From an uncultured Eubacteriales bacterium (GTDB taxonomy: Bacteria > Bacillota > Clostridia > Oscillospirales > Acutalibacteraceae): a DNA stretch of 64,000 nucleotides. Where the stretch lies: contig CAKTEE010000001.1 in assembly GCA_934546985.1 (NCBI GenBank), positions 62,001 through 126,000 on the forward strand, given 5' to 3'. Below, in pieces: positions 18,147-27,290 of the stretch. A program made the translations under genes and the position numbers. The notes beneath the pieces were generated by a model. The model was not told the DNA's origin and made no database searches. It worked only from the letters and a program-made list of their open reading frames with translations. How positions within the stretch are numbered: the first letter of the stretch is position 1; every line of letters starts with the position of its first letter.

Positions 18147-20972
18147 ATGAGAAAGACTCGCAAGTCCATTAAGGTACTTAGCTTGATTCTTACCGTTGCT
18201 ATGCTGGTTGGTGTTATCAGCGTAGGTATGGTTGCCGGCGCTACGGATTATTCCGGTCCCGGACAGGCTTCAGGCTACACAATGGGCGATACCGTTATTG
18301 TTAACGGTCACAAGTATGAATGCACCAGCTGGTGGATTACAACAGATCCCCCTGGAGCAAGCTGGACTGATTTAGGTCCGGTAAGCGGTGGTTCAACCGG
18401 CGGTTCTACCGGTGGTTCTACCAGCACTGCTCCGGCGTTAAGTGAAGTAACGGTAAAAGTAGTAGCTACTGGAAGCAAAACATATATGGGCTATGGTACC
18501 GCTACTGATGTTACTCTTGACCCGAACGGAAATAAACTCCGTAACTATGCTCCTTGTACAAGCTTTACTATTAAGCAGGGCGAACAGTATGTAATGTATA
18601 TGACTGCTCAAATTCCTGGCAAATGGTATCTTGGTACTTATGATGACTGCGTAAGCTTGAAACTGACTTCAACAGGTCTTGAAGTTACAGGCGCTTCTTA
18701 TGACTGGAATGGTATTAAGGCTTCTTCTACAAACAACTATAGCGTAACAGTTTCTGCAAAAGGTACTGTAGAGATTACTTATGCTGCTGGTTCTAAGAAC
18801 AAAACTATTACAAATGATGAATTGAATGTTGATATTGCTGCTAAGTATGTATCTGATGCTACATTGGATACTTGGGCAAAAGTTAACCACGACCTTGCTC
18901 TTTCTGTTGACGGTGCAGAACGTCAGGCATTCTCTGTAAACTCCGTTAAAAATCTTCTTGCTGCATGGGGTGCTCCTGCACGTACAAAGAACGTAGAGTT
19001 CAACAAGCAGGAAACCAAGGATTATTACAACCAGTCCAAGGTTGACAATGCACAGTACATGAAGCATGAAACCTATCAGTATTCCGAATACTTCCTGCAT
19101 GACTACTATGCACAGGGCGTTTGGGATGCAATGCCTGCAACCTATGGCTGGATGCAGGATGAATACACCACTCCTGGTAAAGTTCTTCTGCACAAAAATC
19201 CGGAAGTAAATGGTCTTGCATATGCAATCGCACTGGGCGGTCAGAACCCGTATATCCTTTGCGATTATCTTGAAAGAAAAGCAAGCAAGCCTGGTGAAGA
19301 TGGTTCTTATGCAAATGCAATTGCTGGTGAAGGCAATGGCGATGGCTGGTTTGCTGGTTATGACGAAGTAGCTGAAGTTCCATATCTGTGGAATCCGACC
19401 GAAGGTATTTTCCTTGGTTATGAAAACAAAGAATCCTGGAAAGCACGCGCTGATTACATCAACGAAAAAGGTCTCGGCGGCGTTATCATTTGGGAAATTT
19501 CCGGTGATGATAAAATTGCTTACGAAATGACCAACATCTTTAAGGATGAACTGAAAGCAAAAGGCAAGCAGGTTATTGCTTACTTCTGTAACTGGTCTGT
19601 TTATAATGATTATCATCAGAGACAGACTCCGGCAGATCTTCCTTGGGAAGCTTTGACCGTTGTTAACTACTCCTTCTTCCAGATCGGTGGTTATGACACC
19701 GGTACAAAGGATACAACTCCGACTGCACTCAGTGCTAACGAAGTTCATACCATTGATGCATGGGCTGACGATTACGGCAGCACCGAAGGCGGCGACCCGC
19801 CGAGCATGCTTCTCGAAATGGAAGAGTATGCTGCTAAATATCCGGATGTTAAATGCATGTTCTCTATTGGTGGTTGGACCCGTGGCGACGGCTTCGCAGA
19901 AGCTGTTGAAACTGCTGCTAACCGTCAGACATTGATCAATAGCATCATTGCTTTCATGAACAAATACACCTTCTTTGATGGTGTAGACCTTGACTGGGAA
20001 TATCCGGGCGTAGGTTCCAGAGAAGCTGACTTTGATGATTGTGCTGACATGGGTTGCCCGAACTCCAGCAATGACTTCAAGAACTATGCTGATTTTGTTG
20101 CTGAACTCAGAACAGCATTGGATTCTAACTTCAAGTCCTCCGGCCGTAACATGATTACTGCTTGCTTCCCTGGTGCTCCTGAGAAGCTCGCTAAGCAGGA
20201 CGTTGTAAGACTTGGTCAGACCCTTGATTACCTCAACATGATGACTTATGACTATCATGGTGCATTCGATCCGACTGTTGGTTATAACAACCCGTTGTAT
20301 GCTCATCCGGAAACTCCGGACGAATGGTGCACAGACAACACCGTTAAAGCTATCCTTGGTTATGGCGTACCTGCTTCCAAGGTTAACATCGGTGCTGGTT
20401 TGTACTCCAGAGGCTGGGCTGGCGTTATCCCGGATGCTGATATGAATGCAGCTCCGTTGCAGGATCCGACCCCGATCTTCGGTACAACTGAAGGTAAAGA
20501 AATCGTTATGAAGTTCGATGCTACCAAAGCATATGTTGATGGCAGTGTATATCCGACCACTCAGTATGCTACTGGTTATGCAACCCTTACCAATGTAAAC
20601 GGCACAGCTATGATGCCGCTGCGTTACATTGCAGAAGTAAGCGGCTTTGATGTTTCTTATGATGAAGCTACCCAGAAAACAAAGGTTACAAACAAAGCAA
20701 ATGGTGAATACTTGCTGGTAACTCCAGGCAGCATTTCTGTTGCTAAGTATTCTTCCACAGGCGCTTTGCTTGGTACCACAAATGCGCCGAGCGCATTCAC
20801 CATTAATAATGGTGTAACCATGGGCCCGCTGCGTTATACCTGTGAGTCTCTTGGTATGTTTGTAAACTATCAGGAAACCAATCACGGTATCTATGTAACA
20901 GTTACCTCTGCTTCTAAGACAACAGCTGAAGCTCTTGCATTGATTGAAAAAGCTTACGGCATGGGTCTGTAA
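18147..20972 (+). CDS. Secreted GH18 chitinase with permuted catalytic barrel
   Basis: 941 residues. Order of parts: signal peptide (1-32); a chitin-binding CBM5/12 type domain (about 34-79, GDTVIVNGHKYECTSWW); a GGSTGGSTGG linker; and a beta-rich region (about 98-240). Next comes a segment like the END of a GH18 barrel (about 394-456: YDEVAEVPYLWN, GLGGVIIWEISGDD with W449). The START of a GH18 barrel follows (from about 474): SIGGW, DGVDLDWE with catalytic E618, MMTYDYHG and GLYSRGW. A copper-amine-oxidase-N-like stalk module ends the protein (about 785-941). Probably degrades chitin or peptidoglycan-like GlcNAc polymers outside the cell. ATG with AGGAGG upstream; terminator at 20999. Confidence 0.9.
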   Translation: MRKTRKSIKVLSLILTVAMLVGVISVGMVAGATDYSGPGQASGYTMGDTVIVNGHKYECTSWWITTDPPGASWTDLGPVSGGSTGGSTGGSTSTAPALSEVTVKVVATGSKTYMGYGTATDVTLDPNGNKLRNYAPCTSFTIKQGEQYVMYMTAQIPGKWYLGTYDDCVSLKLTSTGLEVTGASYDWNGIKASSTNNYSVTVSAKGTVEITYAAGSKNKTITNDELNVDIAAKYVSDATLDTWAKVNHDLALSVDGAERQAFSVNSVKNLLAAWGAPARTKNVEFNKQETKDYYNQSKVDNAQYMKHETYQYSEYFLHDYYAQGVWDAMPATYGWMQDEYTTPGKVLLHKNPEVNGLAYAIALGGQNPYILCDYLERKASKPGEDGSYANAIAGEGNGDGWFAGYDEVAEVPYLWNPTEGIFLGYENKESWKARADYINEKGLGGVIIWEISGDDKIAYEMTNIFKDELKAKGKQVIAYFCNWSVYNDYHQRQTPADLPWEALTVVNYSFFQIGGYDTGTKDTTPTALSANEVHTIDAWADDYGSTEGGDPPSMLLEMEEYAAKYPDVKCMFSIGGWTRGDGFAEAVETAANRQTLINSIIAFMNKYTFFDGVDLDWEYPGVGSREADFDDCADMGCPNSSNDFKNYADFVAELRTALDSNFKSSGRNMITACFPGAPEKLAKQDVVRLGQTLDYLNMMTYDYHGAFDPTVGYNNPLYAHPETPDEWCTDNTVKAILGYGVPASKVNIGAGLYSRGWAGVIPDADMNAAPLQDPTPIFGTTEGKEIVMKFDATKAYVDGSVYPTTQYATGYATLTNVNGTAMMPLRYIAEVSGFDVSYDEATQKTKVTNKANGEYLLVTPGSISVAKYSSTGALLGTTNAPSAFTINNGVTMGPLRYTCESLGMFVNYQETNHGIYVTVTSASKTTAEALALIEKAYGMGL

Positions 20973-20998
20973 AATTATTTTTCAGCATTAAATCCTCT

Positions 20999-21034
20999 AA
21001 AACCCGCTTTGGAGAAATCCAAAGCGGGTTTTTC
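20999..21034 (+). terminator. Terminator of the chitinase gene
   Basis: AAACCCGCTTTGG pairs with CCAAAGCGGGTTT, with a six-base loop and a T run, 27 bases after the chitinase stop. Confidence 0.92.
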
Positions 21035-21222
21035 TATAGAATAAAAAATATTATGTATTTTAAATATTTTCAAAGAACTATAAAACTATTTTAAATAGTA
21101 AATAAAAGAAGGAAATAAACAAGTATTGATGAACAGCAAAATAGAAGATGGAGTATGATATATTATCAGTAAAAGCAAAAACGAATAGTATTTTGAAATA
21201 GATGATAGGGAGTATCAATGTA

Positions 21223-21831
21223 ATGAAAACGGGTGTTGCTGTTTTTAAACATAAAGATATGGGTGTATATGCATTTGGTGCATTGTGTGCATTGAGAGAA
21301 TTAGGAATACAGATTGATTGCATTTCTGTTTCTTCAGATTCTGTGCTGTGTGGCTTGTTGTTTCAAAAGGGTTATTCTTTGAATGAAGGAAAAACAATTT
21401 ATGAAACTATTATACAGCAAAGTGAGAAAAAAAGTGATTTATGGAATGAAATCTTAAAACAACCGGATAGAAATATAGTTTTAGTGGTTTGCAAAGAAGG
21501 ACGGATTTATTGTAATAGAGGAGAAGGACATAATTTATTTGGCAAGATTGTTTTGGAATGGGATAACCTTGTGTTAGATAATGATGGAATAAATGATTCA
21601 TGCAATAAGGAACAGCTTTTTTGGGTATTAAATTCAATGGGGGCGGAAAAAGTAATTTGCATTGAAGGAGAAGAAAGTAAATATCAACAATCTATAGGTA
21701 AAAATCCCTCGTTTACTTTGACGGCATCTAATGGTCAGAATTGGCAGTTTTTATTGAATGACGGTTACGAACAAGTTATGAAAAGAAAAAATGAACTGTT
21801 GGATGCGATATATTTCGCCGGAAGATATTGA
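21223..21831 (+). CDS. Degenerate patatin-like protein
   Basis: 202 residues. The first 50 residues follow the start of patatin-like phospholipases closely: a beta strand, a loop, GVYAFGALCALRELGIQIDCIS, then SSDSVLCGLLFQKGYS. However, the oxyanion-hole glycine loop (GGGxRG) is replaced by KHKDMG, and the nucleophile elbow GxSxG is VSSDS, keeping only the serine. The rest has no visible catalytic Asp motif (DGG). Probably a non-catalytic or altered member; cytoplasmic. ATG 21223 has GGGAG ten bases upstream. It stands alone between two terminators. Confidence 0.6.
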   Translation: MKTGVAVFKHKDMGVYAFGALCALRELGIQIDCISVSSDSVLCGLLFQKGYSLNEGKTIYETIIQQSEKKSDLWNEILKQPDRNIVLVVCKEGRIYCNRGEGHNLFGKIVLEWDNLVLDNDGINDSCNKEQLFWVLNSMGAEKVICIEGEESKYQQSIGKNPSFTLTASNGQNWQFLLNDGYEQVMKRKNELLDAIYFAGRY

Positions 21832-21845
21832 AAATATTGAATCTT

Positions 21846-21881
21846 ACCTGAATTAATGTTACAATATTAATTCAGGTTTTT
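21846..21881 (+). terminator. Terminator after the patatin-like gene
   Basis: CCTGAATTAAT pairs with ATTAATTCAGG, an eight-base loop and a T run, 15 bases after the stop. Confidence 0.9.
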
Positions 21882-21922
21882 ATATAAAAATTGATTTTAA
21901 AAGTGAAAGGGAGGCGCGGAAT

Positions 21923-23947
21923 TTGGGTAGAAAAAAATGGATTATGGCAAGGGTGGATAAAGATGCTGCCGTACAGATTTCCAGTGATTATGACCTTGAT
22001 CCGTTTACCTCCCTGCTTATGACAGCGCGGGGAATCAAGGATGACGACTCTGTTTTGGAATTTTTGTCTTCTGATACGGATTATTGTGATCCATTTGAAT
22101 TGAAAGATATGAAGCCTGCTGTTCAAAGGATTGAAAAAGCGGTTGCCGCCTTTGAACGGATTGCTATATATGGTGACTATGATGCTGATGGTGTAACGGC
22201 CACAGCGTTGCTTTATTCCTATCTGGAAAGCCGGGGGGCAGATGTCGTTTTTTATATTCCTGAAAGGGAATCTGATGGATATGGATTAAACCGAAAAGCT
22301 GTAGATAAATTAAGAGAATTAGATGTGAAATTGATTATTACCGTAGATAACGGTGTTTCTGCTTATGATGAAATTGTTTATGGCAACAGTTTGGGATTAG
22401 AATTTGTAGTTACAGACCACCATCATCCGCCGGAACAATTACCGCCTGCGGTGGCTGTCGTTGACCCTCACCGCGAAGATTGTCCAAGCAGTTTTTCTGA
22501 TTGGTCCGGTGTTGGAGTGGCTTTTAAATTAATATCGGCGATGGAACAATGCGAAGTGGAAGAATTACTTCCAGAATATTCGCCTTTGGCAGCTATTGGG
22601 ACGGTTGCCGATCTGGTTCCCTTAAAAGGAGAAAACCGTCTCTTAGTTAGCAATGGTTTACGGGAAATAAATACAGATGCGTCTATGGGAATTCGCGCCC
22701 TTTGTGAAGTTGCAGGTTTGGGAAATAAAAAAATAACATCAGGGCATATTGCATTTGTGCTTTCACCACGTTTAAATGCGGCCGGTAGAATGGGTTCCGC
22801 TTATAAAGCGGTAAAACTTTTGCTTTCTCGTGATGAAGAGGAATGCATGGCGCTTGCTATGGAATTGGATTGTCTGAACAGAGAGCGTCAAAAAACAGAA
22901 CTTGCTATTTTAGCAGAAGCGGAAACCATGATTGCGGCTCATCCATCGTGGCGCTATGAGCCGGTGCTTGTGGTTAACGGCACGGGCTGGCATCATGGTG
23001 TTGTTGGAATTGTTGCCGCGCGTTTAACGGAAAAATATGATAAGCCGTGCTTTGTTTTATCAGCAGAGGATGGTATTGCACGTGGTTCAGGGCGCAGTAT
23101 TCAGGGTTTTTCTCTTTATGATGCACTTTGCACAGTTGCAGATTGTTTGGATGTATTTGGCGGGCATACTCTTGCGGCCGGTTTAACGATGCAGGAGGGG
23201 AAAATAGGTGAATTTCGTCAGCGTATCAATTCGTATGCCGATACAATACAGGGCGGTATGCCTTTCCCTGTTTTACAACTTGATTGTAAAATCAACCCCG
23301 CCTATTTATCGTTAGATATTTTAGAAAGTATTTCTTATTTGGAACCTTTTGGCGCTGAAAATCCGCAGCCGTTGTTTGGGTTATTTCAAATGGTTTTAAA
23401 AAGTATCACACCGGTTGGCAGTGGAAAGCATCTCAGGCTTTGCTTTACTAAAAAAGATGCAAATGTTACTGCAATGTTGTTTTCACATACAAGAGAAGAC
23501 TTTCCATATATACCCGGAGATATTTTGGATTTAGCCGTGAGGCTGGATAAGAATGAGTATAATGGACGTGCTTCTGTTTCAGTGCAAATAAAGGATATGC
23601 GTCTGCATGATGCTGATGAAGAGGCATTGTTCCCTTCCGTGCGTTTATATGAGCGTTTTGCCAGAGGGATTTTGCTGTCGGCAGAAGAAAAGCAGATGCT
23701 TTTGCCAGACAGGGATGCTTTTGCCGCTGTTTATCGGTACATAAAGAAAAATCAGGGCTGGCAGTATTCGCTGGATATTCTCTGTACACGGCTGAATGGG
23801 ATGCCGTATGCAAAACTCGGCGTCATTCTTGATGCAATGGAAGAACTGGGATTAATCAGCCGCTGTTCGGGTAATATTGAGCTGTGTGATGTACAGCAAA
23901 AGGTGGATTTAATGGCATCACAGGTTTTGTGCAGTATAAAAGCTTAG
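21923..23947 (+). CDS. recJ: Single-stranded-DNA-specific exonuclease RecJ
   Basis: 674 residues. DHH domain motifs: IYGDYDADGVTA (residues about 82-92), ITVDNG, and VTDHHHPP (about 163-170). DHHA1 domain: GSGRSIQGFSLYDAL and GGHTLAAGL (near 412). An OB-fold and a C-terminal extension follow. Degrades single-stranded DNA 5' to 3' in recombination and repair, using Mn/Mg bound by the Asp/His motifs. TTG start with GGGAGG upstream. First gene of a tight run recJ-relA-dtd-MBL-hemZ, a common clostridial order. Confidence 0.96.
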   Translation: MGRKKWIMARVDKDAAVQISSDYDLDPFTSLLMTARGIKDDDSVLEFLSSDTDYCDPFELKDMKPAVQRIEKAVAAFERIAIYGDYDADGVTATALLYSYLESRGADVVFYIPERESDGYGLNRKAVDKLRELDVKLIITVDNGVSAYDEIVYGNSLGLEFVVTDHHHPPEQLPPAVAVVDPHREDCPSSFSDWSGVGVAFKLISAMEQCEVEELLPEYSPLAAIGTVADLVPLKGENRLLVSNGLREINTDASMGIRALCEVAGLGNKKITSGHIAFVLSPRLNAAGRMGSAYKAVKLLLSRDEEECMALAMELDCLNRERQKTELAILAEAETMIAAHPSWRYEPVLVVNGTGWHHGVVGIVAARLTEKYDKPCFVLSAEDGIARGSGRSIQGFSLYDALCTVADCLDVFGGHTLAAGLTMQEGKIGEFRQRINSYADTIQGGMPFPVLQLDCKINPAYLSLDILESISYLEPFGAENPQPLFGLFQMVLKSITPVGSGKHLRLCFTKKDANVTAMLFSHTREDFPYIPGDILDLAVRLDKNEYNGRASVSVQIKDMRLHDADEEALFPSVRLYERFARGILLSAEEKQMLLPDRDAFAAVYRYIKKNQGWQYSLDILCTRLNGMPYAKLGVILDAMEELGLISRCSGNIELCDVQQKVDLMASQVLCSIKA

Positions 23948-23976
23948 TTTAAGTGGATTGTCAGGGGGTGTATCGC

Positions 23977-26163
23977 ATGGGAAGTGAGAAATACTTACAT
24001 GATCTGAAATCGTTAATCAATCAATCGGGTGCGGCGGCATCATATGATTTGCCGACGATTCAAAAAGCTCTGGAAATTGCTTGTACTGCCCATGAAGGGC
24101 AGCTGCGCCGGTCGGGTGAACCATATATTATTCATCCGGTGGCAGTTGCAAAAATTATTATCAATTTAGGTATGGACAGTGAATCGGTAGTTGCCGCGCT
24201 GCTGCATGATGTGGTGGAAGATACCTATATCAGCGACGCTGATGTGCGTAAGCTTTTTGGCGCAGATATTGCGGTGCTTGTCGATGGAGTAACAAAATTA
24301 GGCAAGGTTCCGCTGTCTTCCCGTGAGGAAGTGCAGGCGGAAAACCTGCGTAAAATGCTCCTTGCCATGTCGCAGGATATTCGTGTTATTATCATTAAGC
24401 TTGCAGACCGTTTGCATAATATGCGAACTCTGAACTTTATGGAAGAACAGAAACGGCGGGATAAGGCGCTGGAGACGCTGGAAATTTATGCTCCTATCGC
24501 ACATAGGCTGGGTATCCGTGCGGTAAAAGAAGAACTTGAGGATTTGGCAATCCGTTATCTTGACCCAGTGGCATATGAGGAAATTAAGAATTCCCTTGCC
24601 ATGCAGGAGGAAGCGCGCAAAGCATTCCTTTCACAGATTCAGCAGAAAATTTTGGAGCGCGTGGAAACGATTACCCCGGGGGCGCATATTGAAGGACGTA
24701 TCAAAAGCGTGCACGGTATTTATCGGAAGATGTACATGCAAAACCGCAATTTTGATGAAATTTATGATATCTATGCAGTGCGTGTCATTGTTGATACAGT
24801 GGTGGATTGCTATAACGTTTTGGGAATTGTACATGATATGTACAAGCCGATTCCCGGACGTTTTAAAGATTATATTTCTACGCCAAAGCCAAATATGTAT
24901 CAATCCCTGCATACTACTCTGATTGGCAGTGAAGGGATTCCCTTTGAGGTGCAGATAAGGACTTGGGAAATGCATCAGACTGCAGAATACGGAATTGCTG
25001 CTCATTGGAAATATAAGTTGGGGATGACGGATAAAGGGAATATTCAGGACCGTCTGGTCTGGATACGCAAAATGCTGGAAAATCAGCAGGAAACAGGTGA
25101 TGTGGAAGACCTTGTACGGACAATTAAAACAGACCTTGTGCCGGATGACGTTTTCGTATTTTCTCCGAAAGGTGATGTTTACTGCTTACCGATAAATTCC
25201 ACTGTTATTGATTTTGCCTATGCAGTGCATACAGCCGTAGGCAACCGGATGGTCGGCGCAAAAGTGGGCGGCAGGATTGTCCCTATTGATTATAAATTGC
25301 AGACAGGTGAAATTGTAGAAATCCTGACTACAACCCAGCAAGGGCATGGCCCGAGCCGTGACTGGCTGAAAATTGTGCGTACCAGTGAAGCACGCAATAA
25401 AATACGCTCATGGTTTAAAAAGGAAAAACGGGAAGAAAATATTGTGGAAGGCCGGAGCGAAGTGGAACGCGAATTCCGCAGAAACAATATTTCTCTGCCG
25501 GATGCTGAGATGCAGAAGTTTTTGCTGGGTATTGCAGACCGTCTGCATTTGGCAAGTATTGAGGATTTTTTCGCCGCCATCGGTTATGGTGGAATTTCAC
25601 TGTCAAAATTGATGCCGCGGATTAAAGAAGAATATACAAAACTGGTTAAGACAAATATTGCCGCAGATATTTCCAATATTGTCAAACCGGAAAAGCCAAA
25701 CCGCAATAGTGAAGGTATTGTTGTAGAAAATATTGACGACTGTCTGGTGAAAATATCCAGATGCTGTAATCCGCTTCCAGGAGATGAAATCATCGGCTTT
25801 ATCACCAGAGGACATGGCGTGTCAATTCATAAAAAGGATTGTACCAATGTGCCGCGGGATATTTCTAATTGTGCAGAACCGGAACGCTGGGTGCGGGCGT
25901 ATTGGGATAAGCAAATTAAAGAAGAATTTAAATCTACCCTATTGATTACCGCGTTTGACCGCGAAGCGCTTTTGGCAGATGTGACGGCACAGCTTGCCGG
26001 TATGCATGTCATGATTCATACAATTAATGCCCGTGAAATGAAAGACGGAAGATGCAGTATTACCATAACCATAACAATTAATGGTGTGGAGCACCTGAAA
26101 AGTGTAATTGCGCGGATGTCAAAGGTTAAGGGCGTCCTGTCTGTGGAACGTGCGGGTCTATAA
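23977..26163 (+). CDS. relA: Bifunctional (p)ppGpp synthetase/hydrolase
   Basis: 728 residues, Rel type. The HD hydrolase domain has HPVAVAKII (about residue 53) and LLHDVVEDT (about 76), with ADRLHNMRT further on. The synthetase domain (about 238-345) contains GRIKSVHGIYRKM, YDIYAVRVI and KDYISTPKPNMYQSLHT. A TGS domain (about 391-451), a conserved-Cys ZFD region (KISRCCNPLPGDEI) and a C-terminal ACT domain follow. Both active sites look intact, so it should both make and remove the stringent alarmone. ATG 23977 has AGGGGGTG upstream. Confidence 0.96.
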   Translation: MGSEKYLHDLKSLINQSGAAASYDLPTIQKALEIACTAHEGQLRRSGEPYIIHPVAVAKIIINLGMDSESVVAALLHDVVEDTYISDADVRKLFGADIAVLVDGVTKLGKVPLSSREEVQAENLRKMLLAMSQDIRVIIIKLADRLHNMRTLNFMEEQKRRDKALETLEIYAPIAHRLGIRAVKEELEDLAIRYLDPVAYEEIKNSLAMQEEARKAFLSQIQQKILERVETITPGAHIEGRIKSVHGIYRKMYMQNRNFDEIYDIYAVRVIVDTVVDCYNVLGIVHDMYKPIPGRFKDYISTPKPNMYQSLHTTLIGSEGIPFEVQIRTWEMHQTAEYGIAAHWKYKLGMTDKGNIQDRLVWIRKMLENQQETGDVEDLVRTIKTDLVPDDVFVFSPKGDVYCLPINSTVIDFAYAVHTAVGNRMVGAKVGGRIVPIDYKLQTGEIVEILTTTQQGHGPSRDWLKIVRTSEARNKIRSWFKKEKREENIVEGRSEVEREFRRNNISLPDAEMQKFLLGIADRLHLASIEDFFAAIGYGGISLSKLMPRIKEEYTKLVKTNIAADISNIVKPEKPNRNSEGIVVENIDDCLVKISRCCNPLPGDEIIGFITRGHGVSIHKKDCTNVPRDISNCAEPERWVRAYWDKQIKEEFKSTLLITAFDREALLADVTAQLAGMHVMIHTINAREMKDGRCSITITITINGVEHLKSVIARMSKVKGVLSVERAGL

Positions 26164-26176
26164 AGGGGGCGGCAAT

Positions 26177-26644
26177 TTGAAAGCAGTTGTCCAAAGGGTA
26201 ACATCTGCAGCAGTGACTGTAGATGCAAATATCATTGGAGAAATTAAAAACGGTTTCCTTGTGCTTTTGGGTATAGCTCCGGGGGATACGCAGGCGGATG
26301 CGCAAAAATTGGCTGATAAAATTGCGCGGCTTCGTGTATTTGCTGATGAAAACGGAAAAATGAACCGTTCTGTATTGGATGTGGACGGCAGTATTCTTGT
26401 GATTTCTAATTTTACTTTATATGCTGATTGCAGGCATGGATGCCGTCCGTCTTTTACACATAGTGCAAGGCCCAACGACGCGCAGCCGTTATATGAATAT
26501 TTTATGCAGATGCTGAAGCAGGCGGGAGTAAAAAATGTTTCTGCCGGACAATTCGGCGCAGATATGCAGGTTGCGCTTGTCAACGACGGGCCGGTAACCC
26601 TTGTGTTGGATACCGCAGAATTGATGGGAAAAAGGAGCGGTTAA
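26177..26644 (+). CDS. dtd: D-aminoacyl-tRNA deacylase
   Basis: 155 residues. Starts KAVVQRVTSAAVTV and has SNFTLYADCRHGCRPSF (the usual family form is SQFTLYGDxRKGxRPSF) and NDGPVTLVLDT near the end. The GPVT is the cis-Pro substrate-screening motif. Hydrolyses D-amino acids (and Gly from tRNA-Ala) from tRNA. TTG 26177 with GGGGGCGG upstream, 13 bases after relA. dtd next to rel is the standard Firmicute order. Confidence 0.95.
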   Translation: MKAVVQRVTSAAVTVDANIIGEIKNGFLVLLGIAPGDTQADAQKLADKIARLRVFADENGKMNRSVLDVDGSILVISNFTLYADCRHGCRPSFTHSARPNDAQPLYEYFMQMLKQAGVKNVSAGQFGADMQVALVNDGPVTLVLDTAELMGKRSG

Positions 26645-26645
26645 C

Positions 26646-27290
26646 ATGAAAATATATCAAAGTACCCTTGGGATGCTTCAAACCAACTGTTATTTGTTGG
26701 TGGATGAAAAAACCGGCAGTGCGGCGGTAATTGACCCGGGGACCTATGAACCTCAGCTGCAAAAAATGATAACCAAACCAGAGGTTAAAAGTATAGAATA
26801 TATCCTTCTTACCCATGGACACTTTGACCATATCCTTGGGATAAAAAAACTGAAGGAAGCGACTGGAGCAAAAGTTGCAGTGCATATGCTGGATAAAAAT
26901 ATGCTTCTGGATCCGGAGGAGTGTCGTGCATTTCTGCACGATTTGGAAATGGAGCCGACAAAACCGGATATTCTGTTAAAAGACGGCGATGTGATTCCTT
27001 TGGGGTCTCTGTGTATTCAGGTTATCCATACACCGGGGCATACACCCGGCGGCGTATGTTATTTGTGCGGAGACGTTTTGTTTTCCGGCGATACCCTATT
27101 TTACGGTTCTGTTGGCCGCACAGATTTTTCTTATGGAGACAGCATACAGATGCTGCAATCCGTACGGCGACTGCGGGATTTAGACGGAGATTTTCAGGTT
27201 TTGCCCGGCCATGGTCCGGCGACCAGCCTTTCAGCAGAACGGCGGCAAAACCCTTATATGGGAAACGATTATGATGATTTTATATCTTAG
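26646..27290 (+). CDS. MBL-fold metal-dependent hydrolase (glyoxalase II-like)
   Basis: 214 residues, metallo-beta-lactamase fold. Metal motif THGHFDHILG (HxHxDH), then HTPGHTPGG, FSGDTLF and a final LPGHGPATS. All ligands of the two-metal site appear present. Similar proteins are called hydroxyacylglutathione-hydrolase-like (YcbL/YqgX); the substrate is unknown. ATG 26646 lies one base after the dtd stop. Its 3' end overlaps the start of hemZ by 20 bases. Confidence 0.9.
   Translation: MKIYQSTLGMLQTNCYLLVDEKTGSAAVIDPGTYEPQLQKMITKPEVKSIEYILLTHGHFDHILGIKKLKEATGAKVAVHMLDKNMLLDPEECRAFLHDLEMEPTKPDILLKDGDVIPLGSLCIQVIHTPGHTPGGVCYLCGDVLFSGDTLFYGSVGRTDFSYGDSIQMLQSVRRLRDLDGDFQVLPGHGPATSLSAERRQNPYMGNDYDDFIS

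Noticed and set aside
18669..20885. Very long open frame on the minus strand inside the chitinase gene
   Set aside because: It is antisense to a clear secreted chitinase, has no family-like motifs or ribosome-binding site, and arises from biased codon use in the plus-strand gene.
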